DNA of 28,416 nucleotides from Penium margaritaceum (GCA_023375785.1 SZWC01001160.1:135326-163741); one strand, 5' to 3'. Counted from the stretch's first letter, positions 10,383-21,163 are shown. Translations and numbers: made by a program. The notes: generated by a model not told the origin, from the letters alone.

Positions 10383-10387
10383 TAGGG

Positions 10388-11718
10388 CCAATGGTTTGGA
10401 TATGGATAATGAGTCAGAAAATGTACTTGAGCACTGCAAGAGTCAATGGTAATACGTAATGAATTTCCCTTGCAACCTCTGTTCAAGGGGCACAGTTTGA
10501 AGTTGGCGATACAATCTTATGGATATTCATTGGCACTAGGATACCAATCGATCTCAGTGGACAGATGACGACCACGGACATATCGCACCAAAAACATGTG
10601 AACTACCTTGATCCCCAAGAAGAAAAGAAGCTAAGGAAACCGTTGAGCGCATAATCATTTTCTGTTTGTAGAAGACAAGTGTTAAAATGGATGCATGCTA
10701 CATATGCATTGGCTGCGGCAACATCCAAGCATGGCTGGAGACAAACACAAGCTCTACAAGGTAATTTTTCTTGTGTGCATCAGAGTCCCACGTGGCATGC
10801 TTTCCACTGGGATGTTTTGTGCACAGAGTTGTCTGGCATTTTTAAACCTAAATGGTAGATTGATGTAGCAGCTTGTAAATAAATACACATGTGTATCTAA
10901 TGTATTGTGTCCTAGCCACACTTCCCAATACACTCAGAAGATGTACTTTTCAACTTTTGGAGGTAGGGAGGAACGCCCCCTCCCCTCCTCTCTCCCAAAG
11001 TCAGTAGTATGTTGTGGGAGTATTTTTGGTAATGTATCTAGGGGAAGGCCAATTGAGTATGCAAATATATCAATAAACTTATGTGTTTTGGGGTTTGTAT
11101 TCACAATACACTCCTCGAAACATCCCCGAATACACTCATGAAGTTTTGGAGGAGGGGATGGGAGGGCGATTTTAGATCTACATGATATAATATTTTTTCT
11201 TCTTTATAATGCAATGCTTGATACACTCTCCAAATACACTCAATATGTTGGAAAGAGGCTACTATAAAGTAAATTACATAAACATCCTCTCTTGACCTTG
11301 TTGTAAGGATGCATGATGTCCTATTTCTTAACACAAGGTAACATCTATTTTGTTAGAATATATTAGAAACGGACTGTGACTAACAAACATACCCAAAAGG
11401 ACATGACAAGAAAGAGAATGATCAAGCTAAGGAATATTGTCTTTTAATAGGATATGATTTTGATTTAGTTCTAACAAAAAATAATGTAACTTACTGGAAC
11501 AATAAAAATCATATTGCTCTTTAAGAAACTCATGATGCAACAACTGTATGCATGTAAGTAAACTTCCAGGATCTTGATGTACTACATGTGTGGTATACCA
11601 TGTATTAACCATATCTCAATGAAGAGGTTGAACTCTTCCGCCATATAAGACGGTGATCGTGAGGACAAAGGTGCGTAGTATCAACTTTGAAATTCCAACT
11701 TCCATGAATCCGGCCCAT
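10388..11718. other. AT-rich intergenic DNA, no gene recognised
   Basis: About 1.3 kb following the target duplication. No open frame has a recognisable domain. An 8-base string ATACACTC recurs five times between 10928 and 11241 (10928, 11106, 11130, 11221, 11234), which may be what is left of an older repeat. Confidence 0.6.
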
Positions 11719-12310
11719 TTATTTAAACTTGCACATCCAGTGTGGAAAGTCTACACCCTCAAGTTTGTCAACCTTGACCTTGTGAAGATTAAATGACAAT
11801 GTTGCTTCGGATACACCGTCCTCCACGTCTTGATATGCCTTACTTTGTGTTTCTGTTGGTTGGACCTGCACAGAGTACAATGCCGCTGGGTGTGACGCAT
11901 TTGGTAGTGCTGCTATTGGTACTGATTGAGCCGTAAAATATCGTGGCATTGATGATTGGTGCACCTGTAATAACTATACCATCGAGGCAAGTTATGGCTA
12001 TTGAGCCACAAACCGCTGTGGCATGCCTCCATGAGATGGTGCAAGAGGCTGCACATATGGACGTATGGCTGGTTGCACGATGGAAGGAGGACTGACTTGA
12101 GGCAATTGTGAAGACGCATGCAATCCTTGTTACCACAACATTTTTTGTTGCTAAAAATGTCGAAGCTTTTGCTATTGAAGCTATCATTCTTGCTGAAGCC
12201 ATGTCAACTGCTGCTAAAGTTGTGTGATCGGATGGTCTGAGCCGCATGTGACTATTACTCCTGTTGTTTCTACAAAGCTTGAGCAGCGTGAATGAGCTAC
12301 TTCCGCTCAC
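11719..12310 (-). pseudogene. Ty1/copia-like gag N-terminal remnant
   Basis: Read on the minus strand, a Gln- and Pro-rich segment (PQVSPPSIVQPAIRPYVQP) leads into VKVDKLEGVDFPHWMCKFK near 11722-11778. The K-L-x-G-x-x-F-x-x-W spacing is typical of the start of copia-type Gag proteins. At least ten TAG or TAA codons and one TGA interrupt the frame, mostly inside the Gln-rich part, and the similarity ends at about 11719. A PBS and LTR-like sequence lie in the right order and orientation at 12712-12873, which supports the call. Without those neighbours the fragment alone would be weak. Confidence 0.45.
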
Positions 12311-12711
12311 ATAAGAGTTTGTGGGCTCTAATCTACTTTCTCATTCCCTCCCTCTCACGTTTTACAATTTGACGTGTTATGGCTTCCTATTGTTTCACAC
12401 TCTGCATCTGCTCAGTGAAACATTGTGCCTTTGCTGTTTGGCATCATGCGTGATCTATGACATAGTGACTTTTCTCTTTGCCCACGCACGACCTATTGAT
12501 CATCTCATTCAGGAGAAGCTGATATAGCATTATCCTCCTCCATGCTGCTCATGACAATTGTGCATGTGGATCAACATTTATGCACGTTTACAAAGTGGTG
12601 TCATCTATGTCTCTGTTTGAGCATTTGTGAAGGGCTAGTGCAGACTTTTCCACCATCAATGTAGTCCATTGATACTGCTGATGTTGCACTGTGCTAAGAG
12701 CACAACATACT

Positions 12712-12723
12712 GCTCTAATACCA
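12712..12723 (-). other. Initiator-Met-type PBS of a reverse-oriented copia-like element
   Basis: GCTCTAATACCA on the plus strand is the complement of TGGTATTAGAGC, one change from the standard TGGTATCAGAGC primer binding site. On the minus strand it is preceded by CAAAGCAACT, as expected shortly after an LTR end, and followed about 400 bases later by the gag remnant. Confidence 0.6.
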
Positions 12724-12726
12724 AGT

Positions 12727-12873
12727 TGCTTTGAGTGACAGGTTATAAGGGCCCGTATCCTTGCTGCTAGGATCTTTTTGTTATTAGAAGTTTAGCGTGT
12801 ATATTTGCAAGAAAAGAGCTAGACGTTTGTACAAGAAAAAATTAGAATCTTGATTAGTAGAGATTAAACATAT
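12727..12873 (-). repeat. Partial LTR of the copia-like element
   Basis: AT-rich sequence directly 5' (minus strand) of the PBS. It holds a TATA-like AAATATACAC and ends next to the PBS with CA plus three bases, as an LTR would. The distal end is lost at the GC-rich block that starts between 12874 and 12900, so only about 150 bases are visible. The rest may lie beyond 21636 if the GC-rich element inserted into it, but I could not match a second LTR. Confidence 0.4.
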
Positions 12874-12909
12874 CGCTCTCATTAAATGAAATGGACTGTC
12901 GAGGTACAT

Positions 12910-13030
12910 CATGCAACTGGGTCCGCATGCAAGGGAGTGTCATGTCTGCATGCAAAGGAGAGAGCCATGTCTGCATGCAACAGAGGGTCGTACCCGCATG
13001 CAACCGAGCAACCATCTAGTCCTGGACATG
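12910..13030 (-). repeat. GCATGC-containing tandem array in the LINE 3' region
   Basis: GCATGC starts at 12925, 12948, 12973 and 12996, in units of 23-25 bases with a partly conserved body (GCATGCAA plus purine-rich sequence, then CATGTCT). Further CATGCA strings occur at 12910 and about 13023. Short tandem arrays at the 3' end are common in LINEs that do not use poly(A). CATGCA is also the RY core bound by plant B3 factors, though that may be coincidence. Confidence 0.75.
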
Positions 13031-13174
13031 CAAGCACGAGACAAGGACCAGAGGGAAAGCACCACACAAGAGAGCCCTGCCGCCACCACATACGCAAGGG
13101 GTCCATGTGCGGGCCGCGAGGCGGTCATGCCCCGCCCCCTCTACTCTCGTGCCACCCTGCCAATGTCTGCCAAC

Positions 13175-15165
13175 TCAACACCCTCCTCCCGCCTCCACAG
13201 GGCTCGGATGGCCCTCGCCACATCTCCTGCGAAAGTCGTCTCTGGCCCACGCCATGGCCCGCTTCCGGATCTGTTGTGCCTGTGCGCGCTGGAGGGCCAC
13301 CCCCACCCTCTGGTTGAGGAGGGCCCGCACTGGTGCCGCCACCCCTGCCGCTCCCCCCTGTCGCACCAACCTCTGCTGCGTCGCCTCCGTGCAGGCTTTC
13401 AGCACCCGGTCGAGGCTCCTCGAGAAGGTGCCGAAAGTCTCCATGGCCGGGATGCTGAACACCAGCCTGTCTCTCTCCGCCACATCCCGCCACCGCCCAT
13501 ACTTCGCCTCCTTCGCCCGTACCGCCTGCTCCAGTGCCACTCCTCCCCTCTCCACCGACTGCCTGCCCAGACTCGGTCGCTGCGGGTCAGCTATCACCAC
13601 GTCCAGGACCAGAAGGTGTCCCGTCGCCGGATCCAGGCACGTGATATCCGCGCGCCCCTCCGGGAGGATACCGGAATGCTCCACCGTCACTCCGCCCATG
13701 TCGCTCTCCCTCATGGCCGCCGCGAGCTCCCGCTTCACGGCGTCATGTGCCGCTATCGTTGCTCCTCCCTCGGCGCAATGCAGGGCATGCTGCGGGGCGC
13801 AGGGGCGGATGGCGCAGCGCTCCCTACATCCGCAGATCGGAGTGTGCCGGACGTGTGCAAGGGGCAGGCCCAGCCGAAACCTGCAAGCCACCCTCCAGTC
13901 CTCCGGCCCCATGTATAGTCTGTCTGCAACCTAGTGGGGGTGCGCCAGCAGCCATTCGCCGCTGTGCTCCCCCTGCAAGGAGGTCAATCGCTGCAGCTGC
14001 GGCAAAGCCTCCTCTCTCTCCAGCTCCTCTCCCACCCTGGCCCAGAGCGACGCTAGCTGCGCCTCGTGCACTGCTCCAGACAAGTCTTGGAACAGGCGCT
14101 TCGGGCAGCCACTCTCGCACTCTGCCAAGCTCGGGACTCTCCTGCCCACGTCCTCTCCATAGCCTCTCAGCGCCAACGTCCTCAACTCCTCAAAGCTCCC
14201 CCGGCACCACTCTGCCCTCCCCTCCCCCTCCGCAGCTGCACTCACCCCCTCTCCTCGTCGCTTTATGAGGGGCCTGACCGCCTGCCAAGACTGGAGTCTG
14301 CTGCACATGTACGACAGGGGGGCCAGGGTCTCCCAAGCGCAACGGGAGGTGCGCAACGGGAGGTGCGCCTGGGTCTCGGCATGCTCCACTGCTCTCCGCT
14401 CCCGTCCCCCCTGCACCTCCCCCAGTCTCAACATGCGTCGCAAGCACGCCCCCACTCTCTCATCGAAGCGCCGGAGGCGCTCCCTCCACCACTCAGACGG
14501 CGGTGTCTGGCGAGTCGCGTGCTGGAGCCGGCGGGTGGTGCACTCCCTGAGGATACCAAAGGCCGCCTGCAAGTCCGGCAGCTCCGCCAGCCCCTCCAGC
14601 GTGCTCTCTACCGCCTGCACCGTCACCTCCAGCCGCTCCCGGCAAAACCGCTCACTCCCGAGTGGGGCACCCAGCACCACCATGCCCTCCGTCGTCCAGG
14701 CCATGTCCGCCAGCCCCGCAGGCACCGGACCCGCCCTCGCGGGCAGGAACAGCTGGCACTTGCGGGGCTGTACCTCCATCCCCAGCGCTCCCAACCCCAC
14801 CGTGAGCGCCCCGTACGCTGCTGCCAAGGACTCTGGTGGGCCCATCAGGTAGGTGTCGTCGAGGTAGGCGATGACCCGTCCGGCATCTCCCATCGCCGTC
14901 TGTGCCGCCTCTAGCGCATCTTGCTAGGCCAGCGAGTAGAGGAGTGGGCTGATCGGATCTCCCTGCCTCACCCCCCTCGCCGACAGGAGAACGCTCGGCT
15001 GAACCCCTCCCTGGTAGTAGAGGTCCGAGGACTGGTCGTACCATAACGCCAGCCCCGGTACCAGCCGCTCAAACCCCCTCTTGCGCAATGCCTCGAAGAT
15101 AGACGCGCGCTCGAGGGAGTTGTATGCGTTCTTCACGTCGATGCTGATGAGCCCCCACCCTGGCT
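13175..15165 (-). pseudogene. LINE reverse transcriptase core, thumb and restriction-like endonuclease
   Basis: One minus-strand frame runs from about 15165 to TGA 13175-13177, interrupted by TAG at 14924 and 13931. RT motif A is LISIDVKNAYNSLER (Asp codon 15137-15139), motif B is ARGVRQGDPISPLLYSLA, and the catalytic YLDD is at 14855-14866. A thumb region follows, with a conserved-looking RRMLRL and multiple helices. The C-terminal part has a Cys/His cluster (ICGCRERC..., then HALHC) and then GRADITC (Asp 13646-13648) and LLVLDVVIADP (Asp 13601-13603), the layout of the zinc knuckle and PD-(D/E)xK nuclease of RLE-type LINEs. The nuclease nicks target DNA and RT then copies the RNA in place. 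Assignment to the RLE group is firm; the exact clade is not determined. Confidence 0.88.
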
Positions 15166-15338
15166 GCNCGGCTGAACCCCTCCCTGGTAGTAGAGGTCCG
15201 AGGGCTGGTCGTACCATAACGCCAGCCCCGGTACCAGCCGCTCAAACCCCCTCTTGCGCAATGCCTCGAAGATAGACGCGCGCTCGAGGGAGTTGTATGC
15301 GTTCTTCACGTCGATGCTGATGAGCCCCCACCCTGGCT
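14996..15338. repeat. 170-bp direct duplication within the RT domain, separated by an n
   Basis: Positions 14996-15165 and 15169-15338 are identical except for one base in the body (A or G near 15034/15207); the base just outside also differs (G 15166, A 15339). Three bases including an ambiguous n (15168) separate them. The 173-base offset shifts the reading frame and repeats RT motif A, which no functional RT would have. It is best explained as two overlapping contig ends joined without merging. Confidence 0.9.
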
Positions 15339-16340
15339 ACACCTCCAGCTGCTCTGCAATGGCATGGTACACCGTGTCGCTCCCCGCCGAGACCCCCACC
15401 GCCTGTTGCAACGGCGCCATCACCCTCTCCATCTCCCTCCGCTCTGCACTCACCATCCACCTGCACAACAGCCTTGGGATGGCCTCCCCCACTGCGATGG
15501 GACGTACTCCACCATCCGGCTTCGCTAGCGCTATGAGCCTGCTCGCCGCCAAGAACCGCCTCGCCGTGGGGTGGAGGCGGCCCCGGCATAACGACGTCAG
15601 CATCTGCGCCAGGAGCCTCGTGAGCACCGCATCCCCTACCACGATCTGGCAGAGGTGGTCCAGGGTCAGGCCAGAGGGCCACCCTCCCGACCCTCTGGGG
15701 CTCTCCATCAGCACCCGCCGTACGCCCTCCGCATGTGGGAAGCTCGTGGCCGCTCTCCCTCCCACCGCTCCCACCCACGCTGGGATCGGGCGCTTGGGCT
15801 GGGGGTGCTTGGCGTGTAGCTGAGCCAAGACCTCCGGGCCGGGCGGCGCCAGCTCAACACTATCGAGAGCAGCACAAGCCTTCGACGTGCTGCCTCTGTG
15901 ATACTTGGTCACCGCCCACTGCGCCCTCTGCTCCCGCCTCTCCTGGTCCGCTTGGCGCAGCCGACGGGGAGGGGGGGGGCCCTCCCCGCCGGCCGCGCCA
16001 ATCCCACCGCCTCCCTCCATAGTGACTCCTACTCCCCTGCCATGAATCTGCCCGTCAGCTCCAATACCCATTGTGTGTCCGTGATGTTGCGCTGATGCGG
16101 CCGCGTGCGAAGAATGAGACTGGGGATGGCCTGCAGCAGCAGCGGTCCCCCCGCCTCGAGGGGGTGCGTGGTACACCGCAGGAGGGGGACGGCGACCGCG
16201 GCCCGGACTGCATCCAGTGCCCCCGCCGGGACGCGCGAGAGCACGAACGGGGGGAGAACCTCTGCCCCGTATAACCGCGCCTAGTCCGCCCCCTCCGCCC
16301 ACCGCCATTGCTCCTCCCACCGTCGCGCCCTGCACCCTCT
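15337..16340 (-). pseudogene. LINE segment upstream of RT motif A (RT fingers)
   Basis: In one frame (about 15990 to 15337) it encodes SGLTLDHLCQIV, RFLAASRLIALAKPDGGVRPIAVG and AIPRLLCRW, the fingers motif of RLE-type LINE RTs in which a K-P-x-G-G-V-R-P-I-A-V-G-E string precedes motif A. The preceding helix-rich part lies in another frame (16244 to 16029: RVPAGALDAVRAAVAVPLLR, LLLQAIPSLILRTRP). It is broken by TAG at 16029-16031 and by a frameshift in a C/G homopolymer at about 15967-15975. The TAG at 15337-15339 is matched by CAG in the other copy of the duplicated segment. Homopolymer shifts could be sequencing errors or real decay. Confidence 0.8.
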
Positions 16341-17298
16341 CAGCACACTGTCCTCCGACCCCTCGTCTCCTCTGGCCCTCTCTCTCGGGCGCTGTCGGCG
16401 CCCTCTCCGTGTCCCACGTTCCTCCCTCCCGCCGGCCGCGCCGCCACCGTCCTGCTCTCCGTCGTGCCCCCCTCGCCACTGCACGCCCCCCGACTGGCCT
16501 CCTCTCTACGACCCGTCGCCATGTCCCCAGCGTCCTTCTCCGCCTGGCTGCCCCAAGGCCCCCGGACGCGCACGCGACCATGGCGTCCTTGGTGGCCCCC
16601 TCCGACATCCGCACTCCTCTCCCCTCCCTCCCTCGCTCCTGCTGCCCTCTGTGTCGCTGCTTCTCCCGATCGACTTGCCTCACTGCCGGCCGCCCTGTCC
16701 CCCTGGCCGCCCCTCTCCCGTGTCGCCCTCCCGGAGGCAAACAAGTCATCCACGAATCGCACGGCCTCCTCCCTCGTGTCCACCCGACCCTCTGTGCCCT
16801 CCCCCCTCCCGCCTGGGTCCCGCGCACCCTCTCCGCTCTCCCTCAACCGCTCTACCCGACTCTCTAGCTGTCTCCCCTCCGCTCCCTCCCCCCCTGGCTC
16901 CGATCCTCTCCTTGTCGTTGCTCTCCCTCCGTCCGCTCCTCTCTCTCCCTCTCCCTTCGAGCCTGGTGTGCCCATGTCCGTCTCCCTCGTCTCGCCTCCC
17001 TCTGGGCCTGTCGCCTCTCACGGATCCTCCGTCGCTCCGCCTGCCATCCTGCCAGCCCCAAGACCGCTCCGGTGATGTAGGCGCTACCCCCTGTGCCCGC
17101 AGTGTCTCCTGCCACTCTCGTCTCTCCTCCGCATCCTCCTCGGACGGCCTCTCCTCCTCCCCTCCCTCCGCTCGGTGCCTCTCGCTGTCCTCCCGCTCTC
17201 GGGGCGCCCTCGCTCGTCTCCTCTCCCCTCCCAGCGCTGCCACCATACACCACTCCCTATGCCGCGCCGCCCAGTGGCGGACTACCCTCGACCGGCTC
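16341..17298 (-). pseudogene. Arg/Glu/Gly-rich linker of the LINE protein
   Basis: Between the fingers and the RT the minus strand encodes highly charged, low-complexity sequence. Candidate segments lie in two frames: 17258 to about 16960 (ERHRAEGGEEERPSEEDAEE, LRAQGVAPTSPERSWGW) and 16975-16340 (REEAVRFVDDLFASGRATRE). I see no firm domain; R2 elements carry a Myb-like DNA-binding motif at this position, but I cannot confirm one here. At least one frameshift must lie between the two frames, and TGA 17297-17299 closes the finger-1 frame. Confidence 0.5.
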
Positions 17299-20200
17299 AG
17301 GCAGATGAGACCACAACCCATCCATGGACACCACCACGGCGGGCCCCACCCCTGGGCGAACAACGCCGCCCCACTCCTCCCCCCTCGACCGTCGCTCTCC
17401 TCATCGACTCTGCACGTGCTGCCATTCCCGCAGGTCCTCCCGCTCCCTGTTGCTCCTCCAGCCTCCCCCCCTCTCCGCTCCCCCCCCTCTCATCCTCCGC
17501 GCCCGCCGCTCTCACCTGGTCCTGCCGTCCCACTCCCCTCGCGCCCGTCNGGCTCGGGATCGGCTCATTCCGTCCTCCACCCGCCCGTAGTGCCTCTCCG
17601 AGGGCGCGCCCCTTGTGCCGCCTCCCCCAATGGTTCGCCCACGCCCTGTCCGATGTCGAGGCCCAACCGCATCCCGGCTCCGGACAATGGTATGGAGGCT
17701 GCCAGTGACGCGGCATCTGGCTCAGCAGTGTCCCCTGTGGTCTCGGCGCAGACTGCTCCCCCTCTCCCATCCGCTCTCCTGAGGGTGTGTCTGTCTGATC
17801 CCCCGTCCGTCTGTCCCCGCTCTCAGGTCCATCTCCTCCTCCTCTCCTACCGGTGCCTCCTGCCCCCAGCTCTCCAGGGACCCACTCATCCCCCGCTGTC
17901 TCCCCTGTGTCACCATCGCTGTCACTGCCTCCTGGGTCTCTTCCCCCAGGGCCCGCTCCCCCCACCGCCTGTCGCCGCGGCCGCCGCCTACACCTCCCCC
18001 CCTCCACAACAGAATGCTCCTCCCTCGGGTTCTCCTCTCCCTCACCCTCTGTCTCCCTCTCTGTCTCTCCCTCCGTCCCCTCGTCCGCATGACCTCTCCC
18101 CTCGTCCCTCCTCTCCTCCCCTCCCTCATCCCCTCCCCCCGTGCCGCCCGCCCCCCCTCCCGGGCTACCTCCCACCCCACCACCCATGTCCCCCTCCCCT
18201 CCCTCCGACGTCCTCCCGCGCTCATCCCCTCCTCCAGCCCTTCGTCCGTCGCCCTCTGCCTGTCGACTCCCCCGCNNNNNNNNNNNNNNNNNNNNNNNNN
18301 NNNNNNNNNNNNNNNNNNNNNNNNNNNNNNNNNNNNNNNNNNNTACACCTCCCCCCCTCCACAACGGAATGCTCCTCCCTCGGGTTCTCCTCTCCCTCAC
18401 CCTCTGTCTCCCTCTCTGTCTCTCCCTCCGTCGCCTCGTCCGCATGACCTCTCCCCTCGTCCCTCCTCTCCTCCCCTCCCTCATCCCCTCCCCCCGTGCC
18501 GCCCACCCCCCCTCCCGGGCTACCTCCCACCCCACTTCCCATGTCCCCCTCCCCTCCCTCCGACGTCCTCCCGTGCTCATTCCCTCCTCCATCCCTTCGT
18601 CCGTTGCCCTCTGCCTGTCGACTCCCCCGCTCTCCATCTGCTCTCGTACCCCCTTCGCCCGCCGTCGTCCCTTCTCCTCCGGCCGGTGCGATGCTCGCCG
18701 CTCGCTCCCTACCCTGCCCACCCTGCTCCAGTTGCCTATCCTCCGTCTCCAAGCGCGCCAGTAGTGCCTGCCGAATGATCCTCTCCCGCACGCGCTTGGG
18801 AGGGTGTGGGCATCTCTTCCTCCGTCTCCTCCGTGCCCTGTCCTCCCGTCGGGCCTGTCTCCCTCCCAGCTCCGGCGCCGCCTCTCGCTCCACCCCAGCT
18901 CTCCAAGTCGACAGGGTCCACTCCGTCGTGGTGGGACCACACACCAGCTCCTCCCTCCCTTGCAGGGTCCCCTCCGTCCTCTCCCCTCTGCTCTCGCTCA
19001 GGGCTCTCATCCCCGCCCTCGACGTTCTGGCCCCCTGCTGCTCCTTGGCAGATCCGGTACTGTGCACTGGCCCCCCTCCTGTCCCCTCCGCTCTGCGGCC
19101 ACCTGTCTCTCCGGGCACGGGGTTGGGTCCCTCTGCGTCCATGTCCACCGAACCTGTCTCCAGGGCCCTCTCTAGGCAAACCACCCGGTCCAAGATCTCC
19201 TCGAACCGCTTCCTGTCCGCTTGCAGAGCTGCCCCCAGCTGCTGGTCTCTCCCCATCGTCATCCCTTGGACCGCCAGCGTCTGTACGACCCCGCTCAATC
19301 CTCCGATCTGCTGATCCACTGCGCCCATCACCGTCGCGCACATCTCCGCACATCTCCTGGTCACCTCCTGTCGTGCCAACTCGTCCGTGCGTCGCTCGCG
19401 CTCTCTCTCTCCCGCCTGTGACGTGACTGCTCCATGTTTCTCTCGCGTTGCCTCGTACAGCTGCTGGACCCGGGACTCCGATATGGACTGCGCTACTTGG
19501 ACCTGCCCCATCGTCTGTCGTAATATGTCAGTTTGGTTCTGAAGCGTTACCAGGTGGCCTCCTACCGCCTCATTGTACCGGAGGAACAGTCCTCGGATCC
19601 TCTCCCTCGTGTCGCTCTACATCGCTCCACACGCTGCCACCACCTCCTCCTGGAACATCCGGAATAAATCCGTCCATGTGCGTTGGTCTGCGCTCTCCTT
19701 CGTGCATGTCGGACCCCTTCCCTCGGCGCCAGTCGTCGCTGTCTTCTGTTCCTCTGCCACCCCCTTGCCCCCTCCCCTCGTGGCTTGTTTTCTCACACCA
19801 ACTCCCTCTCTCGTACTCGGCATCTGCTCCTGCCCCCCTTCCGACTTTGTCACGTCCATGAGTTTTTTCTTCACCTCCTCCGCTATCACTCTCGTCCCTT
19901 CCCCGCCGCCTCTAGTGCGAGCTTTCTCGCCTTGAACCACGTTCTCCCTCTCCCTTTCGCTGCTTCCACCCCCTCCTCGCACGGGGTGGTACCGTTCGGT
20001 GTTGCACTCCTCACTTTCCTCGCCTGTAGCGCGCTCCCCTTCTGCCTCTTCCCGCTCTTGCCTCTCTTGTCCTGTTCTTTCTCGGTCGACCTCCATGCTC
20101 GCCGACGCCTCAACTCCCCCCTCCGCGCTCCCATGCTCCGACTCCTGCTTCCCTTCTACGCTTTCCGACGACCCCTATTGTCGTGCCATGTTCACCGCCC

Positions 20201-20390
20201 GCTGTCTTGCCCTCTCTTGCTCTTTTGCTCGGGCCGCCGCCTGTTGCTTTCGACAACTCCGTGGTCCTTTTGTGGTCATTTTATACCTGCTGCGAGCTGC
20301 TTGGGGCGGTGGTTTGGAATTTATTGATCCCTTGAACTCGACGGTGGGGACCCCTGTTGGCGATGGTGTTGGCAAGAGGGGCCGGTTCAT
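17259..20390 (-). pseudogene. LINE N-terminal region with coiled coil and two C2H2 zinc fingers
   Basis: The minus-strand frame is open from ATG 20388-20390, or more plausibly a downstream ATG (MTTKGPRSCRK near 20282, or MARQ near 20190). It continues with single TAG interruptions (20175, 19617) to the N gap at 18343. It holds a basic Lys/Arg/Gln start, a charged region, and heptad-like helices at about 19500-19150 (QQLYEATREKHG, KRFEEILDRVVCLERALE). After the gap, in the frame ending at 17297, lies finger 1: YHCPEPGCGWASTSDRAWAN then HWGRRH (C-x4-C-x12-H-x4-H, 17615-17686). Finger 2, CGLIC then HWAARH, lies in another frame at 17259-17315. Paired N-terminal fingers are used by R2-like elements to recognise target DNA. 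Pro-, Gly- and Arg-rich frames on the other strand are shadows. Confidence 0.65.
17989..18630. repeat. 287-bp direct duplication flanking a 68-bp N gap
   Basis: Positions 17989-18275 and 18344-18630 align without indels at a constant offset of 355 and differ at about ten sites (roughly 96-97% identical). Ns fill 18276-18343. Both encode the same minus-strand Glu/Gly/Arg-rich peptide (EEHSVVEGGRC at the gap-proximal end of the right copy). The offset is not a multiple of three, so the scaffold breaks the frame. Two overlapping contigs from different copies or alleles is the simplest explanation. Confidence 0.9.
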
Positions 20391-20433
20391 GGGGGGTCTC
20401 AGGAATGGGTTTGTCTGCTCCGCAGTTATGGGG

Positions 20434-20559
20434 GGTATTTCTGAAATAAAAATTGGGGGCGGTGGTGGAGTGGTCGTTGGAGTCGAGGTTTGCAGTGGTT
20501 GTTGTGTTGAGCGACGTCCCGGCTATTCCAGAAATACCCCCTCCGGGTATTTCAGGAAT
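20434..20559. repeat. GGTATTTC inverted repeats, including a 15-bp-arm hairpin
   Basis: ATTCCAGAAATACCC (20525-20539) and GGGTATTTCAGGAAT (20545-20559) pair at 14 of 15 positions around the loop CCTCC. A further copy of the arm, GGGGGTATTTCT, lies at 20434-20445 and pairs with AGAAATACCCCC at 20530-20541. On the LINE strand these structures lie in the 5' untranslated region just upstream of the first ATG, where they could affect translation or RNA processing. Confidence 0.7.
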
Positions 20560-20689
20560 CTCTCCTGGAGTGGTCCGGCTCGAACCAGAGTAAACAAAGG
20601 GGGTTGGGTTAAACCTTCGCCCACCCCCCCTTCGCTTGTGTTGGGGGCCTCCGCTCGCCCCATCAAGCGAGGGGTGTCCCCCCCACTCG

Positions 20690-20800
20690 TGGACTGTCGA
20701 TCAGGCAGATCGACGGTTCCGGAGGGGGCCCTCTGGGGCCATCGATCGCGGCGATCGGTGGCTCCAGAGGGAGGGGAACCCCTCCCCTCGCCTGCCGTTT
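20690..20800. repeat. Cluster of short perfect palindromes
   Basis: Within 110 bases: CGATC-AGGCA-GATCG, CGATCG-CGG-CGATCG, GGGCCCTCTGG facing CCAGAGGG, and GGAGGGG-AA-CCCCTCC. All lie in the LINE upstream region. The style (short GC-rich stems) resembles the start of the gypsy LTR, but the sequences are not the same. Confidence 0.6.
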
Positions 20801-21163
20801 TATCGCCAGCAGGTCGTCGCACCTGCCGGCCCTCCTCCGCCGACGTCCTCCAGGCCCCATCCCCTCGGCCGTCTCCACCCCGACGTTATCGGAGATGGCC
20901 GTCGCCCCCTCCGATGTCCCGCGCTCTACCCCTGCCTCCCCCATACTGCTGTTCACCGGCACCCGAGGGAAGGGGAGGGGGAGCAGAGTGAGGGGGGAAT
21001 GCGGCGAACCCCCCGCGGTTGCTCGCTGCTACTCGCCGTCCCCGGCTGGGCACGTGCGGGGCCTCTTGTCGGCTTCGGCTTCCGACCTGGCCAGCTGACG
21101 TGTGAGGCCGTCGCAGTAAATTGCTGTGTCCTCCCTCATCTCGCCACGTGGCTTGGCCCGAAT

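Noticed and set aside
12321-12527. Hydrophobic plus-strand open frame next to the copia remnant
   Set aside because: Short, no domain, and probably the copia leader region read on the wrong strand.
12910-13030. CRISPR-like array
   Set aside because: Units are 23-25 bp head-to-tail without unique spacers, and the context is a eukaryotic retrotransposon 3' end.
16308-18940. Very long plus-strand Pro/Ser/Leu-rich open frames (for example 16651-18447)
   Set aside because: They are the complement of the GC-rich minus-strand LINE frame; they show only low complexity and no domain, whereas the minus strand carries fingers, RT and nuclease motifs.
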